A stretch of 13,696 bases of DNA from DASRWT01 sp046728035 (lineage in GTDB: Bacteria > Methylomirabilota > Methylomirabilia > Rokubacteriales > CSP1-6): contig JBKPDT010000134.1 in assembly GCA_046728035.1 (NCBI GenBank), positions 1 through 13,696 on the forward strand, read 5' to 3'. Below, piece by piece: positions 1-7,042 of the stretch. The notes below the pieces were generated by a model. It searched no databases. It saw nothing but the letters and a program-made list of their open reading frames with translations, and was not told the DNA's origin. Numbering within the stretch: position 1 is the first letter of the stretch; the number at the start of each line of letters is the position of its first letter. The position numbers and the translations under genes are program-made.

Positions 1-132
1 GTCACCACGCTCCGCGTGGAGCCCGCGGGCCGCACCCTCGACGAGCGTCTGGCCACCCTCGCCCGCGTGATCGCGCTGGCGCGCGAGTCCGACACCCCCC
101 GAGGCGAGGTCAAGGAGAGGAGACGAGGATGA
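1..132 (+). CDS. 3' end of an unidentified protein (partial)
   Basis: An open frame enters from the left edge and ends at TGA 130-132, giving 43 C-terminal residues. Nearly every third codon position is G or C until the last few codons, as expected for a real gene in this genome. The tail is hydrophilic, with a likely amphipathic helix (residues about 14-30) followed by a basic Lys/Arg-rich end. The stop overlaps the start of the truncated hemoglobin gene as ATGA, so the two are probably translated from one message. I do not recognise the family from so short a piece. Confidence 0.6.
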   Translation, partial: VTTLRVEPAGRTLDERLATLARVIALARESDTPRGEVKERRRG

Positions 133-503
133 GCGACGAGAAGAAGACCCTCTACGCACGCCTAGGCGGCTACGAAGCGATCACGGCGGTGGCGAATGAT
201 CTCTTGCCTCGGCTCCAAGCCGATCCGCAGCTCGGCCGCTTTTGGGCGCATCGAGGAGAGGACGGCATCAAGCGCGAGAAGCAGCTGCTGATCGACTTCC
301 TCTGCAACAGCGCGGGCGGACCGGTGTACTACCGCGGCCGGGACATGGCGCTCTGTCATCGAGGTATGCGCATCAGCGAGAGCGACTGGAATGTGTTCCT
401 CGGTCATGCCGCGGCGACGCTCGCGAAGTTCCAGGTGCCCGAGGCTGAACAACGCGAAGTGGTCGCGTTTGTCCAGGGTCTCAAGAAGGAGATAGTGGAA
501 TAG
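129..503 (+). CDS. Group 1 truncated hemoglobin
   Basis: A 124-residue heme protein of the 2-on-2 globin family, with the usual length for group 1 and no signal peptide, so cytoplasmic. Landmarks are YARLGGYEAI near the N-terminus, GGP at 63-65 before the F region, the GRDM loop at 70-73 and the proximal heme ligand His77 in CHRGM. Family roles include O2 or NO binding and NO detoxification. Aligned from memory to M. tuberculosis HbN, the B10 Tyr position is Leu26 and the E11 Gln position is Leu54, so the polar residues that hold bound O2 are missing; E7 is Glu50. That makes NO dioxygenase activity uncertain and suggests another ligand or an electron-transfer role. The start is supported by AAGGAG and AGGAG motifs 6-11 bp upstream, and it overlaps the preceding stop by ATGA. 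Confidence 0.9.
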   Translation: MSDEKKTLYARLGGYEAITAVANDLLPRLQADPQLGRFWAHRGEDGIKREKQLLIDFLCNSAGGPVYYRGRDMALCHRGMRISESDWNVFLGHAAATLAKFQVPEAEQREVVAFVQGLKKEIVE

Positions 504-547
504 CGTGACCGCCGCCGCTGACGCGGGTCGGTTGGGGAGCAAGGACA

Positions 548-865
548 GTGCCGCAGACGGTCGGGGAAGAGAGGTTGGTTGGGCTACGGCCTTCCGGCGA
601 GCGCGTCCAGGTCATCGCGACCATCGGCTTGCCCTACCAAGTGGGTCCGGAGGAATGGGCCTGCCCGGTCTCCCTGTCCGGGCTGCACGACCGACTGCAC
701 GATATCCACGGAGACAGCTCACTCCAGGCGCTCTGCCTGGCCGCGAGCCTATTGCGTCAACTGCTCACCGGGTTCCTTGAAGGCGGCGGCCGCCTGCTCC
801 ATGCCGACGGTAGGGAACCGTTCAGCGTCCCGTCGTGCTTTTCCGGAGTGGGCTCGCAGCCATGA
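548..865 (+). CDS. DUF6968-like small protein
   Basis: A 105-residue protein of unknown function starting at GTG 548, with GGGGAG 8 bp upstream. The core resembles what I recall of the DUF6968 family: an RLV-type strand near residue 10, an IGLP turn at 26-29, the WACP segment at 37-40, a Gly-Leu turn near 45-46, and a helix beginning SLQAL at 58-62. The last 25 residues look unstructured and may not belong to the domain. There is no signal peptide, membrane segment or obvious catalytic motif. It sits 44 bp after the hemoglobin gene on the same strand and could share its transcript. The family call rests on pattern recall; the coding call is firmer. Confidence 0.6.
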   Translation: MPQTVGEERLVGLRPSGERVQVIATIGLPYQVGPEEWACPVSLSGLHDRLHDIHGDSSLQALCLAASLLRQLLTGFLEGGGRLLHADGREPFSVPSCFSGVGSQP

Positions 866-938
866 GCAGCAGCGGGAAGACGGGTAACAGAACATTGTGG
901 GAAGTCGTGCCCGCGAGGGGCGCCCGACCGATCGGCCT

Positions 939-1415
939 ATGAATCGTTCTGGTATCTTCGGCTTGCTAGTAGCAGTTCTGGTGGCCTCCGTCATCGGCTG
1001 TTCCGAGCGCGACCCGATTGTCTATGTCGACGCGGACGACCACGAGATGAATGCCGCCATCGCGAAGGCACGAGAGACACTTCCGACGTTCTGACAGGTC
1101 TTCGAGCGGCGAGAGCGCGGTGAGAGTCACTTCGCTCTGAAGGTGAAGGTTACGGACACGGAAGGCACAGAATATTTTTGGGTCACGGACATCGTGCGGC
1201 TCGACGGCAAGATAATGGGCACGATCAACAATGAGGCCAACATTGTGGCGAGTGTGAAGTTTGGCGATCGGATCGAGATCTACGACGCCGACATCTCAGA
1301 CTGGCTCTACATGCGTAATGGCAAGATGGTCGGCAACCACACGGTGCGGCCTCTGTTCAAGAAGATGCCGGCGTCGGAGGTGGAGCGAACCAAGCAGATG
1401 CTGGCCGATCCGTGA
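939..1415 (+). pseudogene. DUF2314 lipoprotein interrupted by in-frame TGA
   Basis: One reading frame runs from ATG 939 to TGA 1413-1415 (158 codons) and is broken only by TGA at 1092-1094, codon 52. The N-terminus is a lipoprotein signal: a hydrophobic stretch at residues 6-20, then the lipobox VIGC with Cys21. DUF2314 features lie on both sides of the stop: DDHEMNAAIAKARETLPTF before it; FALKVKVTD, EYFWVTDI, GTINNE, FGDRIEIYDADISDW and GKMVGN after it. Family members usually have Trp after the LPxF segment, so a single TGG to TGA change explains the break, with no indel. TGA serves as a normal stop in neighbouring genes. Explanations are a recent nonsense mutation, a base-call error, or readthrough. 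ATG 1143 could start a C-terminal fragment, but I see no good ribosome binding site for it. Third positions are less G/C-biased than in later genes. Confidence 0.85.
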
Positions 1416-1436
1416 ACGCTCTATGGAGGGAACATC

Positions 1437-1826
1437 ATGGCCACGCCACCGGCGGTGTCCGTCGAAACCTTGAAAGCGATCGCAGCCGCGTTCAATGCCC
1501 ATGACCTGGACGCCATCATGGGGTTTTTCGCCGACGACTGCTCGCTCGACATGCCCCGTGGTCCCGAGCCCTGGGGGCAGCGCTTCACGGGCAAGGCCGC
1601 GGTGCGCGAGGGGCTAGCCACACGCTTCAAAGGCCTCCCGGACGTGCACTACAGCGATGACCGACACTGGGTCAGCGGCAATATGGGCGTGTCCGAGTGG
1701 CTGCTGACCGGCACCACGCCCGAGGGACGCCGGGTGCGAGTCCGTGGATGCGACCACTGGGAGTTTCGAGACGGGAAAGTCATTCGGAAGGACTCGTACT
1801 GGAAGATCGTCGAGGGGGCGGCCTGA
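1437..1826 (+). CDS. SnoaL-like / NTF2-fold protein
   Basis: A 129-residue protein with the layout of the SnoaL-like branch of the NTF2 superfamily: an N-terminal helix ending AFNAHDLDAIMGFFADDC (residues 19-36), the GxxAVREGL segment near 52-60, and C-terminal strands containing CDHWEFRDGKVIRKDSYWKI (105-124). The fold is a small alpha+beta cone used by isomerases, hydrolases and many uncharacterised proteins, so the reaction cannot be read from sequence. No signal peptide is present. The start at 1437 has GGAGGG 6 bp upstream. It begins 21 bp after the broken DUF2314 gene and precedes a DUF1772 membrane protein by 34 bp, consistent with one transcript, though the genes share no known pathway. 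Confidence 0.85.
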   Translation: MATPPAVSVETLKAIAAAFNAHDLDAIMGFFADDCSLDMPRGPEPWGQRFTGKAAVREGLATRFKGLPDVHYSDDRHWVSGNMGVSEWLLTGTTPEGRRVRVRGCDHWEFRDGKVIRKDSYWKIVEGAA

Positions 1827-1860
1827 ACGGCGCACTCCGGCGTATCGCCCCTCTCCTCCC

Positions 1861-2361
1861 ATGTGCCAACGTCTTGCGTTCGTCTTCGAAGTTCTCGCCA
1901 CCGGCCTGCTGGGTCTCATGGCCGGCTTCTTCTTCGCGTTCGCGATCGACGTCGCGCCGGCTATGGCGAACCTCGATGCCCCCAGCTACATCATGACTCA
2001 GCAATGGATCAATCGTGCCGTTCGAAACGCCACCTTCGGGACCACGTACTTTGGTTCGGCGCTGGCGCCATTCGCGGCCACCGCGACAGCCTTCTGGTGC
2101 GGGCGACGTCGAGCCGGCGTTGCGTGGCTGCTCATTGCGCTCGCCTACTTCGCCGCGGTATTTTGGGTCACCCGCACCGTCAATGTGCCGATCAACAATG
2201 AGCTGGCGTCCTGGCAACCCGCCGCCCCGCCGAGCAACTGGCAAGAAGCGCGAGACGCATGGAACCAAAGCAATCTCGTTCGCTGCATCGCCTCCGTAGC
2301 GTGTTTTGCGGCCTCGGTGGTCCTGATCGCCGTCTCGCGGCCATCGCCGCCAAAGACCTGA
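1861..2361 (+). CDS. DUF1772 integral membrane protein
   Basis: A 166-residue inner-membrane protein with four probable transmembrane helices (about 6-28, 59-79, 85-105 and 140-158). It carries DUF1772 hallmarks: a Gly-rich first helix leading into VAPAM (31-35), the NRAVRNATF segment (51-59), NVPINNELASW after helix three (108-118) and WNQSNLVR (134-141) before helix four. The family is called anthrone oxygenase-like because one fungal-type relative is linked to anthrone oxidation; most bacterial members have no assigned function. The frame is open upstream to ATG 1744, but that would overlap the SnoaL-like gene and add a hydrophilic, non-family extension, so ATG 1861 is preferred. No clear ribosome binding site precedes it, so the start is the weakest part of the call. 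Confidence 0.85.
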   Translation: MCQRLAFVFEVLATGLLGLMAGFFFAFAIDVAPAMANLDAPSYIMTQQWINRAVRNATFGTTYFGSALAPFAATATAFWCGRRRAGVAWLLIALAYFAAVFWVTRTVNVPINNELASWQPAAPPSNWQEARDAWNQSNLVRCIASVACFAASVVLIAVSRPSPPKT

Positions 2362-2393
2362 CCGAAGGCGTGCGCGAAGGAATGCGAGGCCTG

Positions 2394-3380
2394 ATGGCGA
2401 AGCTGGGCACCGCTTGGCTGTTCGTCCTGGCGTGCGTGCTTCCGATCGTTTCGCTCACCGCGGAGGCGCAGGCGCCGAGCAAGGTCTGGCGGGTCGCCGT
2501 GCTCACCGGCGCCACGCCGCGCTCGGGAGCCCCCGTCCAGGCCCTGGAGCAGCGCCTGGCCGAGCTGGGCTACGTCGAGGGCCGCAACCTGGTGATTGAC
2601 TTCCACACCGCCGAGGGCCAACTCGACCGGCTGCCCACCTTTGCCGCCGAGCTGGTGGGCCGCCGACCGGACGTCTTTGTCACGATCTCCACGCAGGCCG
2701 CGATGGTCGCGAAGAACGCGACACAGACCATCCCGATCGTCCTCGGCGCCGTCGGCGACCCTGTCGGGTCGGGGATCGTACCCAGCCTGGCGCGTCCGGG
2801 GGGGAACATCACCGGCGCCTCGCTGCTCAACGCCGAGCTGAGCGGGAAGGGCCTGCAGTTCCTGAAAGAAGCGGTGCCGGCCGCCGCCCGCGTCGCGGTC
2901 TTCTGGAACTCGGGGAACCGGCTCCACCGGGAGGTCCGTGCGGCCTCCGAGGCGGCGGCGACGACGCTGAAGGTCAACCTCCAGTTCGTCGACGTGCGGG
3001 GACTGGATGATCTGCCGAAGACGTTCGACATGATCACCCGACAGCGAGCCGACAGCCTCCTGGTGTTCCCCGATGCCGTCAGCCTCGCGCATCGGACGCA
3101 GATCCTCGACTTCGCCGCCCGCCGACGGCTTCCTGCCATGTATCCCTTCAGCGAAATGGTGGACGAAGGCGGGCTCATCTGCTATGGCCCAAACCTGGTC
3201 GAGAGCTTCCGGGCGGCCGCCGGGTACGTCGACAAGATTCTCAAGGGCGCCAGGGCTGGGGACCTTCCCATCGCCCAGCCGACGAAGTTCGACCTGATCA
3301 TCAACCTCAAAACGGCCAAGACGCTCGGTCTGACCATCCCGCCGTTGCTCCTGCTGCGGGCCGACCGGGTGATTCGCTGA
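2394..3380 (+). CDS. ABC transporter substrate-binding protein (ABC_sub_bind family)
   Basis: About 328 residues forming a periplasmic binding protein of the ABC_sub_bind (PF04392, TrpX-like) type. A signal peptide covers roughly residues 1-26, with a hydrophobic core at 7-21 and an Ala-rich cleavage region (AEAQA). Lobe one follows: VWRVAVLTG, LAELGYVEGRNLVIDF, ELVGRRPDVFVT and the IPIVLGAVGDPVGSG segment. The PGGNITGASLL motif and the second lobe come next. The C-terminal KFDLIINLKTAKTLGLTIPP segment is very typical of the family. No permease or ATPase gene is adjacent, so its partners lie elsewhere or it acts alone. ATG 2394 has GAGG 4 bp upstream; in-frame ATG 2382 or GTG 2370 are alternatives that also keep the signal peptide. 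The ligand cannot be predicted. Confidence 0.88.
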   Translation: MAKLGTAWLFVLACVLPIVSLTAEAQAPSKVWRVAVLTGATPRSGAPVQALEQRLAELGYVEGRNLVIDFHTAEGQLDRLPTFAAELVGRRPDVFVTISTQAAMVAKNATQTIPIVLGAVGDPVGSGIVPSLARPGGNITGASLLNAELSGKGLQFLKEAVPAAARVAVFWNSGNRLHREVRAASEAAATTLKVNLQFVDVRGLDDLPKTFDMITRQRADSLLVFPDAVSLAHRTQILDFAARRRLPAMYPFSEMVDEGGLICYGPNLVESFRAAAGYVDKILKGARAGDLPIAQPTKFDLIINLKTAKTLGLTIPPLLLLRADRVIR

Positions 3381-3397
3381 CGGCCGGGGAAGGTCTC

Positions 3398-4621
3398 ATG
3401 AAAAGCGGCGTCCGGCTGCTCGTCCTTCTCGGAAGCCTTCTCTTCGCGGCGGGGGCGCTTGCCGCGCCAGACGAGGCGGCTCTCGGCAAGGCCGAGGGCT
3501 ATCCGCTCTGCGCGCCGTCGCTCCAGACGGAGCGGCACTGCCTGGTCGGCCGGGTGAGTCGGCTCGACGAGATCTTTCCGGCGCGCAAGGTCGCCAGGGG
3601 CGCGGAGGTGCGGCCCCTGAAGCGCGCCGACGTCGAGCTCGCTATCCGCTATACGGACCGGTCCTCCGGCCAGTCGCAGAGCATCGGGCTGGACGACCAC
3701 CTGGCGCGGACTCGCACCACCGGCCTGCTCATCCTCAAGGGCGACACCATCCTCGCCGAGCGCTATCAGTACGACCGCAAGCCCGAGCACCGGATGCACT
3801 CCTTCTCGATGGCGAAGACGATCGTCGCGATGCTCGTCGGCGCCGCCCTGTCCGACAAGAAGATCCGGTCGCTCGACGATCGCGCCGACGCGTACGTCGG
3901 GGAGCTGGCGGGCACGCCGTACGGCGAGACGCCGATCCGCCACCTGCTGACCATGTCCTCCGGCGTCCGGTTCTCCGAGGTCTACAGCGGCAATGACGAC
4001 GTCGCGACGCTCTCGCGGCTCGCGGCGCTGGGTGAGAGTGCGGGAGGCGCGGCGACGGTAATGCCCTTCCGCACGCGCGATAGACCGCCGGGCGAGCGGT
4101 TTCACTACGCGTCGGCGGAGACCCAGGTCCTCGGACTGGTGCTGCGGGCGGCGACGGGAAAGCCCCTCGCCGACTACCTGTCGGAGAAGATCTGGCAGCC
4201 GATGGGTGCCGAGGCCGATGCCTCCTGGATCGTCGACAAGGGAGGCTACGAAGTGGCGTACATCGGCATCAACGCTACGGTGCGGGACTACGCGCGCCTT
4301 GGCACCCTGCTCGCCAACGACGGGGCGCTCGACGGCCGGCAGATCATTCCCTCCGGCTGGGTGCAAGCGGCGACCACCCCGCCGGCGAAGCAGTTTGAGC
4401 CCGGGCAGACGAGGTCGATCCTGGGCTATGGCTACCAGACATGGATCTTGCCCGGAACGGAGCGTCAGTTCATGCTGCGCGGCCTGCGAGGACAGGCCGT
4501 GTTCGTGGACCCTAAGTCGAAGCTCGTGCTGGTCCACACCGCCGCCGGTGAGGTCGGCGACCCGACACTCATGACCCTGCTCACGCTGTGGTGGGGAGTC
4601 GTGGACAGCGTTGGCAAGTGA
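3398..4621 (+). CDS. Exported beta-lactamase-family serine hydrolase
   Basis: A 407-residue protein of the class C beta-lactamase/penicillin-binding fold (PF00144). A signal peptide with an AGALAA cleavage region (about 19-23) places it outside the cytoplasm. The nucleophile motif SxxK is SMAK, Ser137 to Lys140. The second motif is YAS at 237-239, a YxS form of the YxN element. GLRGQ near 362-366 occupies the place of the usual HTG/KTG box. The HLLTMSSGV stretch at 182-190 is also typical. Members include esterases, D-amino-acid peptidases and true beta-lactamases; these motifs do not prove drug hydrolysis, and an esterase or peptidase role is more likely. ATG 3398 has GGGGAAGG 4 bp upstream, and the gene starts 17 bp after the substrate-binding protein, so the two are probably co-transcribed. 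Confidence 0.9.
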   Translation: MKSGVRLLVLLGSLLFAAGALAAPDEAALGKAEGYPLCAPSLQTERHCLVGRVSRLDEIFPARKVARGAEVRPLKRADVELAIRYTDRSSGQSQSIGLDDHLARTRTTGLLILKGDTILAERYQYDRKPEHRMHSFSMAKTIVAMLVGAALSDKKIRSLDDRADAYVGELAGTPYGETPIRHLLTMSSGVRFSEVYSGNDDVATLSRLAALGESAGGAATVMPFRTRDRPPGERFHYASAETQVLGLVLRAATGKPLADYLSEKIWQPMGAEADASWIVDKGGYEVAYIGINATVRDYARLGTLLANDGALDGRQIIPSGWVQAATTPPAKQFEPGQTRSILGYGYQTWILPGTERQFMLRGLRGQAVFVDPKSKLVLVHTAAGEVGDPTLMTLLTLWWGVVDSVGK

Positions 4622-4636
4622 GCGAGCCGCTCACTT
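4616..4636. terminator. Shared hairpin between convergent genes, containing both stop codons
   Basis: A perfect 9-bp inverted repeat, AAGTGAGCG (4616-4624) and CGCTCACTT (4628-4636), surrounds a 3-base loop. It lies exactly between two convergent genes. Each arm contains the stop of one of them: TGA 4619-4621 on the + strand and, on the - strand, the TGA read from 4633 to 4631. No T tract follows on either side, so it is not a classic intrinsic terminator. It may act as a weak bidirectional or Rho-assisted end, or protect the transcript 3' ends. Confidence 0.5.
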
Positions 4637-5269
4637 CCAGGGCACCGCGCCGTTCCAGCGGTTCAGGAAGGTCGTCTCCGACGTCGGCCGGCGGTTGTTG
4701 GGCCCGAAGGTGCCCTGCGGGTAGCCCAGCGGGACGCAAAACTGGAAGGTCGCGTCCTTGGGGATGCCCAGCAGTGTGTTGACGCGATCCATCACCTTGG
4801 CATGGAGCGTGGTCGGTACCGAGCCGATGCCGAGGGCGCGCGCGGCCAGCATGAGGTTCTGCACCGCCGGGATCACGGAGTTGGCGCCGCCCGTCCCCGT
4901 GGCGTACGCGAGCACGATGCAGGGCGCGTCCTTCATGGTCTCGGCCAGCCCCATGGCCGACCGGTAGTTCTTGTCTTCGGGCGGGATGTCCTCGGGCTTG
5001 GTCCAGCGATGGTCGTCCCACCGCTTGGCCCACCAGGCCTCGCGGTAGAGCGCGCCGAACTCGCGGATCACCGCGGGGTCGGTAAGGACGAGGAAGCGCG
5101 CGACCTGGTGGTTGCCGCCATTGGGCGCTCGCATCGCCGCCTCGATGATGAGGCGCAGGTCGGCCATGGGGATCTGATCCGGGCGGAAGCGGCGGATGGC
5201 GCGCTGGGTGAAGATCGCCTCGGACAGCGGCATGCTCAGGCGGGAGGTGTCGACGGCGGGGGCGTTCAT
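4631..5269 (-). CDS. Nitroreductase-family FMN oxidoreductase
   Basis: A 212-residue flavoprotein of the nitroreductase superfamily, which uses FMN and usually NAD(P)H to reduce nitro groups, quinones, enones or other acceptors, normally as a dimer. Visible elements are the N-terminal phosphate-binding RAIRRFRPDQIP (23-34), the APNGGNHQ loop (48-55; family form APSxxNxQP), the QNLMLAARALGIGSVP helix and turn (137-152) and the VPLGYP strand near the C-terminus (179-184). It is the last gene of a three-gene operon; its ATG overlaps the stop of the LLM-class gene by one base (TGATG). GGAGG lies about 10 bp upstream, inside that gene. Substrate is unknown. An enoyl-reductase or deiodinase-like role cannot be excluded. 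Confidence 0.92.
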   Translation of the reverse strand: MNAPAVDTSRLSMPLSEAIFTQRAIRRFRPDQIPMADLRLIIEAAMRAPNGGNHQVARFLVLTDPAVIREFGALYREAWWAKRWDDHRWTKPEDIPPEDKNYRSAMGLAETMKDAPCIVLAYATGTGGANSVIPAVQNLMLAARALGIGSVPTTLHAKVMDRVNTLLGIPKDATFQFCVPLGYPQGTFGPNNRRPTSETTFLNRWNGAVPWK

Positions 5270-6177
5270 CAGCGGAGGGCCTCCATGACTTCCTGGAAGG
5301 CGACCATCTGGCCGCCTCGCGTGGACGAGGGCACCACGATGAGGGTATTGATGCCGCTCGCGTACCAGGCCTCGATGCCCTCTCTCACCTCGGCGGCGGT
5401 GCCGAAGAGCGAGACCTCACGCAGCCAGCGGTCGGACATCAAGGACGGGATGCGGTCGTCCTCGCGCGCGACGATGGCCTTGCGGATCGCCATCATCTCC
5501 TCCTCGAACCCCGCCTCGATCCAGTAGTTCTGGTAGTTCGGCAGCTTCACGTAGTTGACGAGCGTCTTGCGATTCACCGCGGCGGCGGCGGCGCGGTCCT
5601 CCGCCACCACCGTCGGGATCATGTTGCCGATGAAGAAGGCGGGGTCCGTCCGCCTGGCCTCCGGCAGGTGCCGGAGCGAGCGCGCCATGTGCGACCGCGC
5701 GGCATTGGCCCAGACCGCGCCCTGGGCGATCTCACCCGATAACGCCACCATCTTCTGGCGTAAAGTGGCGAGCACGACCGGCGGCAGCTCGCCCGCCGTC
5801 TTGCCCCCCTCGCGGAGATCGTCCACGAACTTGCGGATGTCGTCGAGTGGCTTGCCCGGCTTGACGCCGAGGCGCTCGTGCGCGGGCCCATGGCTCACGC
5901 CGATGCCGAAGCGAAAGCGCCCGCCGGAAAGCTCGTGGATGAGCGCGACGGAATTGGCGAAGTCGTACGGGTGCCGCGTGTAGATATTGGCGATGCTGGT
6001 GCCGAACGGGATCGTCTTGGTGGCGAAGGCGAGGGCTTCGCATAACCCCGGCCCATCGCCCAGGCTCGGGCAGTAGATCCCGGCAAAGCCCTCCGCCTCG
6101 ATGCGCTGAGCCAGCTCGAGGGTGGCGCGGCGGCGGCCCGGCACTGCGGCGAGGCTCAGCGCGGGCTTGCGCGCCAT
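5269..6177 (-). CDS. LLM-class (probably F420-dependent) oxidoreductase
   Basis: A 302-residue TIM-barrel protein of the bacterial luciferase-like monooxygenase superfamily. Landmarks are the first strand and helix with LAQRIEAEGFAGIYCPS (22-38), the IPFGTSIANIYTRHPY segment (56-71), and the diagnostic ELSGGRFRFGIGVSHGP (82-98), where the Gly-Ile-Gly loop binds cofactor. The C-terminal GTAAEVREGIEAWYASGINTL region (259-279) is also typical. Length and the SGGRFRFGIG motif fit the F420-dependent branch better than FMN monooxygenases, but cofactor choice is inferred. ATG 6177 overlaps the SDR stop by one base (TGATG), and its own stop overlaps the nitroreductase start the same way, implying translational coupling. 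Substrate is unknown. Confidence 0.9.
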   Translation of the reverse strand: MARKPALSLAAVPGRRRATLELAQRIEAEGFAGIYCPSLGDGPGLCEALAFATKTIPFGTSIANIYTRHPYDFANSVALIHELSGGRFRFGIGVSHGPAHERLGVKPGKPLDDIRKFVDDLREGGKTAGELPPVVLATLRQKMVALSGEIAQGAVWANAARSHMARSLRHLPEARRTDPAFFIGNMIPTVVAEDRAAAAAVNRKTLVNYVKLPNYQNYWIEAGFEEEMMAIRKAIVAREDDRIPSLMSDRWLREVSLFGTAAEVREGIEAWYASGINTLIVVPSSTRGGQMVAFQEVMEALR

Positions 6178-7001
6178 CAGTTGCCGCCCGTGACGACGAG
6201 GGTCTGGCCGCTCACGTAGTCCGAGTCCGGGCTGCAGAAGAGATAGATGGCGCCGGCCGCCTCCGCGGGCGTCCCGCCGCGCCCGAGCGGGATCATCTGG
6301 TTCATGGCCGCGATGCGCGCGCCCTGGACGCCCACGCGCACCTTGCGCCCGTCCACCTCGATGGTGCCGGCCTCGCCCTCGGCGAGCGGCTGGGTGAGCC
6401 GCGTCTGGATGTAGCCGAAGGCCACGCAGTTCACCGTCACGTTGTAGCGCCCCCACTCCTTCGCCAGCGTCTTGGTGACGCCCACCATGGCGGCCTTGCC
6501 GGCCGAGTAGTTCACCTGGCCGGCATTGCCATTCGTGCCGGAGGTGGAGGAGACGTTGACGATCTTCCGGACGATTCGCTGCCCCTTCTTCCCTTCCTCC
6601 TCCACGACCGGGCGGATGTAGTTGGCGAAGGCGCGGAGGATGCGGAAGGGCGCGGTCACGTGCACGTCGATGATGGCGTACCACTGCTCGTCCGTCATCT
6701 TCTGGATGACGTTGTCCCAGGTGTAGCCGGCGTTGTTCACGATGACGTGGAGCCCGCCGAGCTGCTTCGCCGCCGTCTCCACGATGCGATCGCCGAAGTC
6801 CGGGGCGGTGACATTGCCGACGCAGGCGACCGCGCGGCGGCCCTCCTTCTCCACGAGCGCGATGGTCTCGCGCGCGGGCTCGTCGTCGAGGTCGTTCACG
6901 ACGATGTTGGCGCCGTCCCGCGCCAGGCGCAGCGCGACCTCGCGGCCGATGCCCCGACCCGAGCCGGTGACGATGGCGACCTTGCCGTCCAGCTGACCCA
7001 T
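6177..7001 (-). CDS. SDR-family NAD(P)-dependent oxidoreductase (FabG-like)
   Basis: A 274-residue classical short-chain dehydrogenase. The dinucleotide site TGSGRGIG is at 12-19, the NNAG motif at 89-92, catalytic serine in VSS at 150-152, and the YxxxK pair is Tyr165 and Lys169. Asp37 after the second strand hints at NAD preference. A loop of roughly 25 extra residues (about 205-232, containing EGEAGTIEVDGRKV) lies between the NCVAFGYIQT segment and the C-terminal GGTPAEAAGAIYLFCSPDSDYVSGQ, and may shape the substrate pocket. GGAGGA sits 4 bp before ATG 7001, and a sigma70-like promoter lies upstream. It heads the operon with the LLM-class and nitroreductase genes. A role in reducing or oxidising a ketone or hydroxyl on a shared substrate is inferred only. 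Confidence 0.92.
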   Translation of the reverse strand: MGQLDGKVAIVTGSGRGIGREVALRLARDGANIVVNDLDDEPARETIALVEKEGRRAVACVGNVTAPDFGDRIVETAAKQLGGLHVIVNNAGYTWDNVIQKMTDEQWYAIIDVHVTAPFRILRAFANYIRPVVEEEGKKGQRIVRKIVNVSSTSGTNGNAGQVNYSAGKAAMVGVTKTLAKEWGRYNVTVNCVAFGYIQTRLTQPLAEGEAGTIEVDGRKVRVGVQGARIAAMNQMIPLGRGGTPAEAAGAIYLFCSPDSDYVSGQTLVVTGGN

Positions 7002-7042
7002 GGGTTCCTCCAGAGCGTGATCGACATGAGTGCGACCGGGCC

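Noticed and set aside
1092..1094. Genome-wide use of TGA as a sense codon
   Set aside because: TGA serves as the ordinary stop for many intact genes here (for example at 1413-1415, 3378-3380 and 8462-8464) without conserved sequence continuing beyond it.
129..2361. Possible integron cassette array, suggested by consecutive small unrelated genes
   Set aside because: No attC-like core sites or paired inverted elements were seen in the gaps, no integrase is present, and several gaps are too short to hold attC sites.
3182..4537. A 451-codon open frame on the - strand opposite the beta-lactamase-family gene
   Set aside because: Antisense to a gene with signal peptide, SxxK and YxS motifs; composition again points to a shadow.
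3398..4621. Calling the serine hydrolase an antibiotic-resistance beta-lactamase
   Set aside because: The third motif is not KTG/HTG in the usual form and the second is YxS. The fold includes many esterases and peptidases, so a resistance call is not supported.
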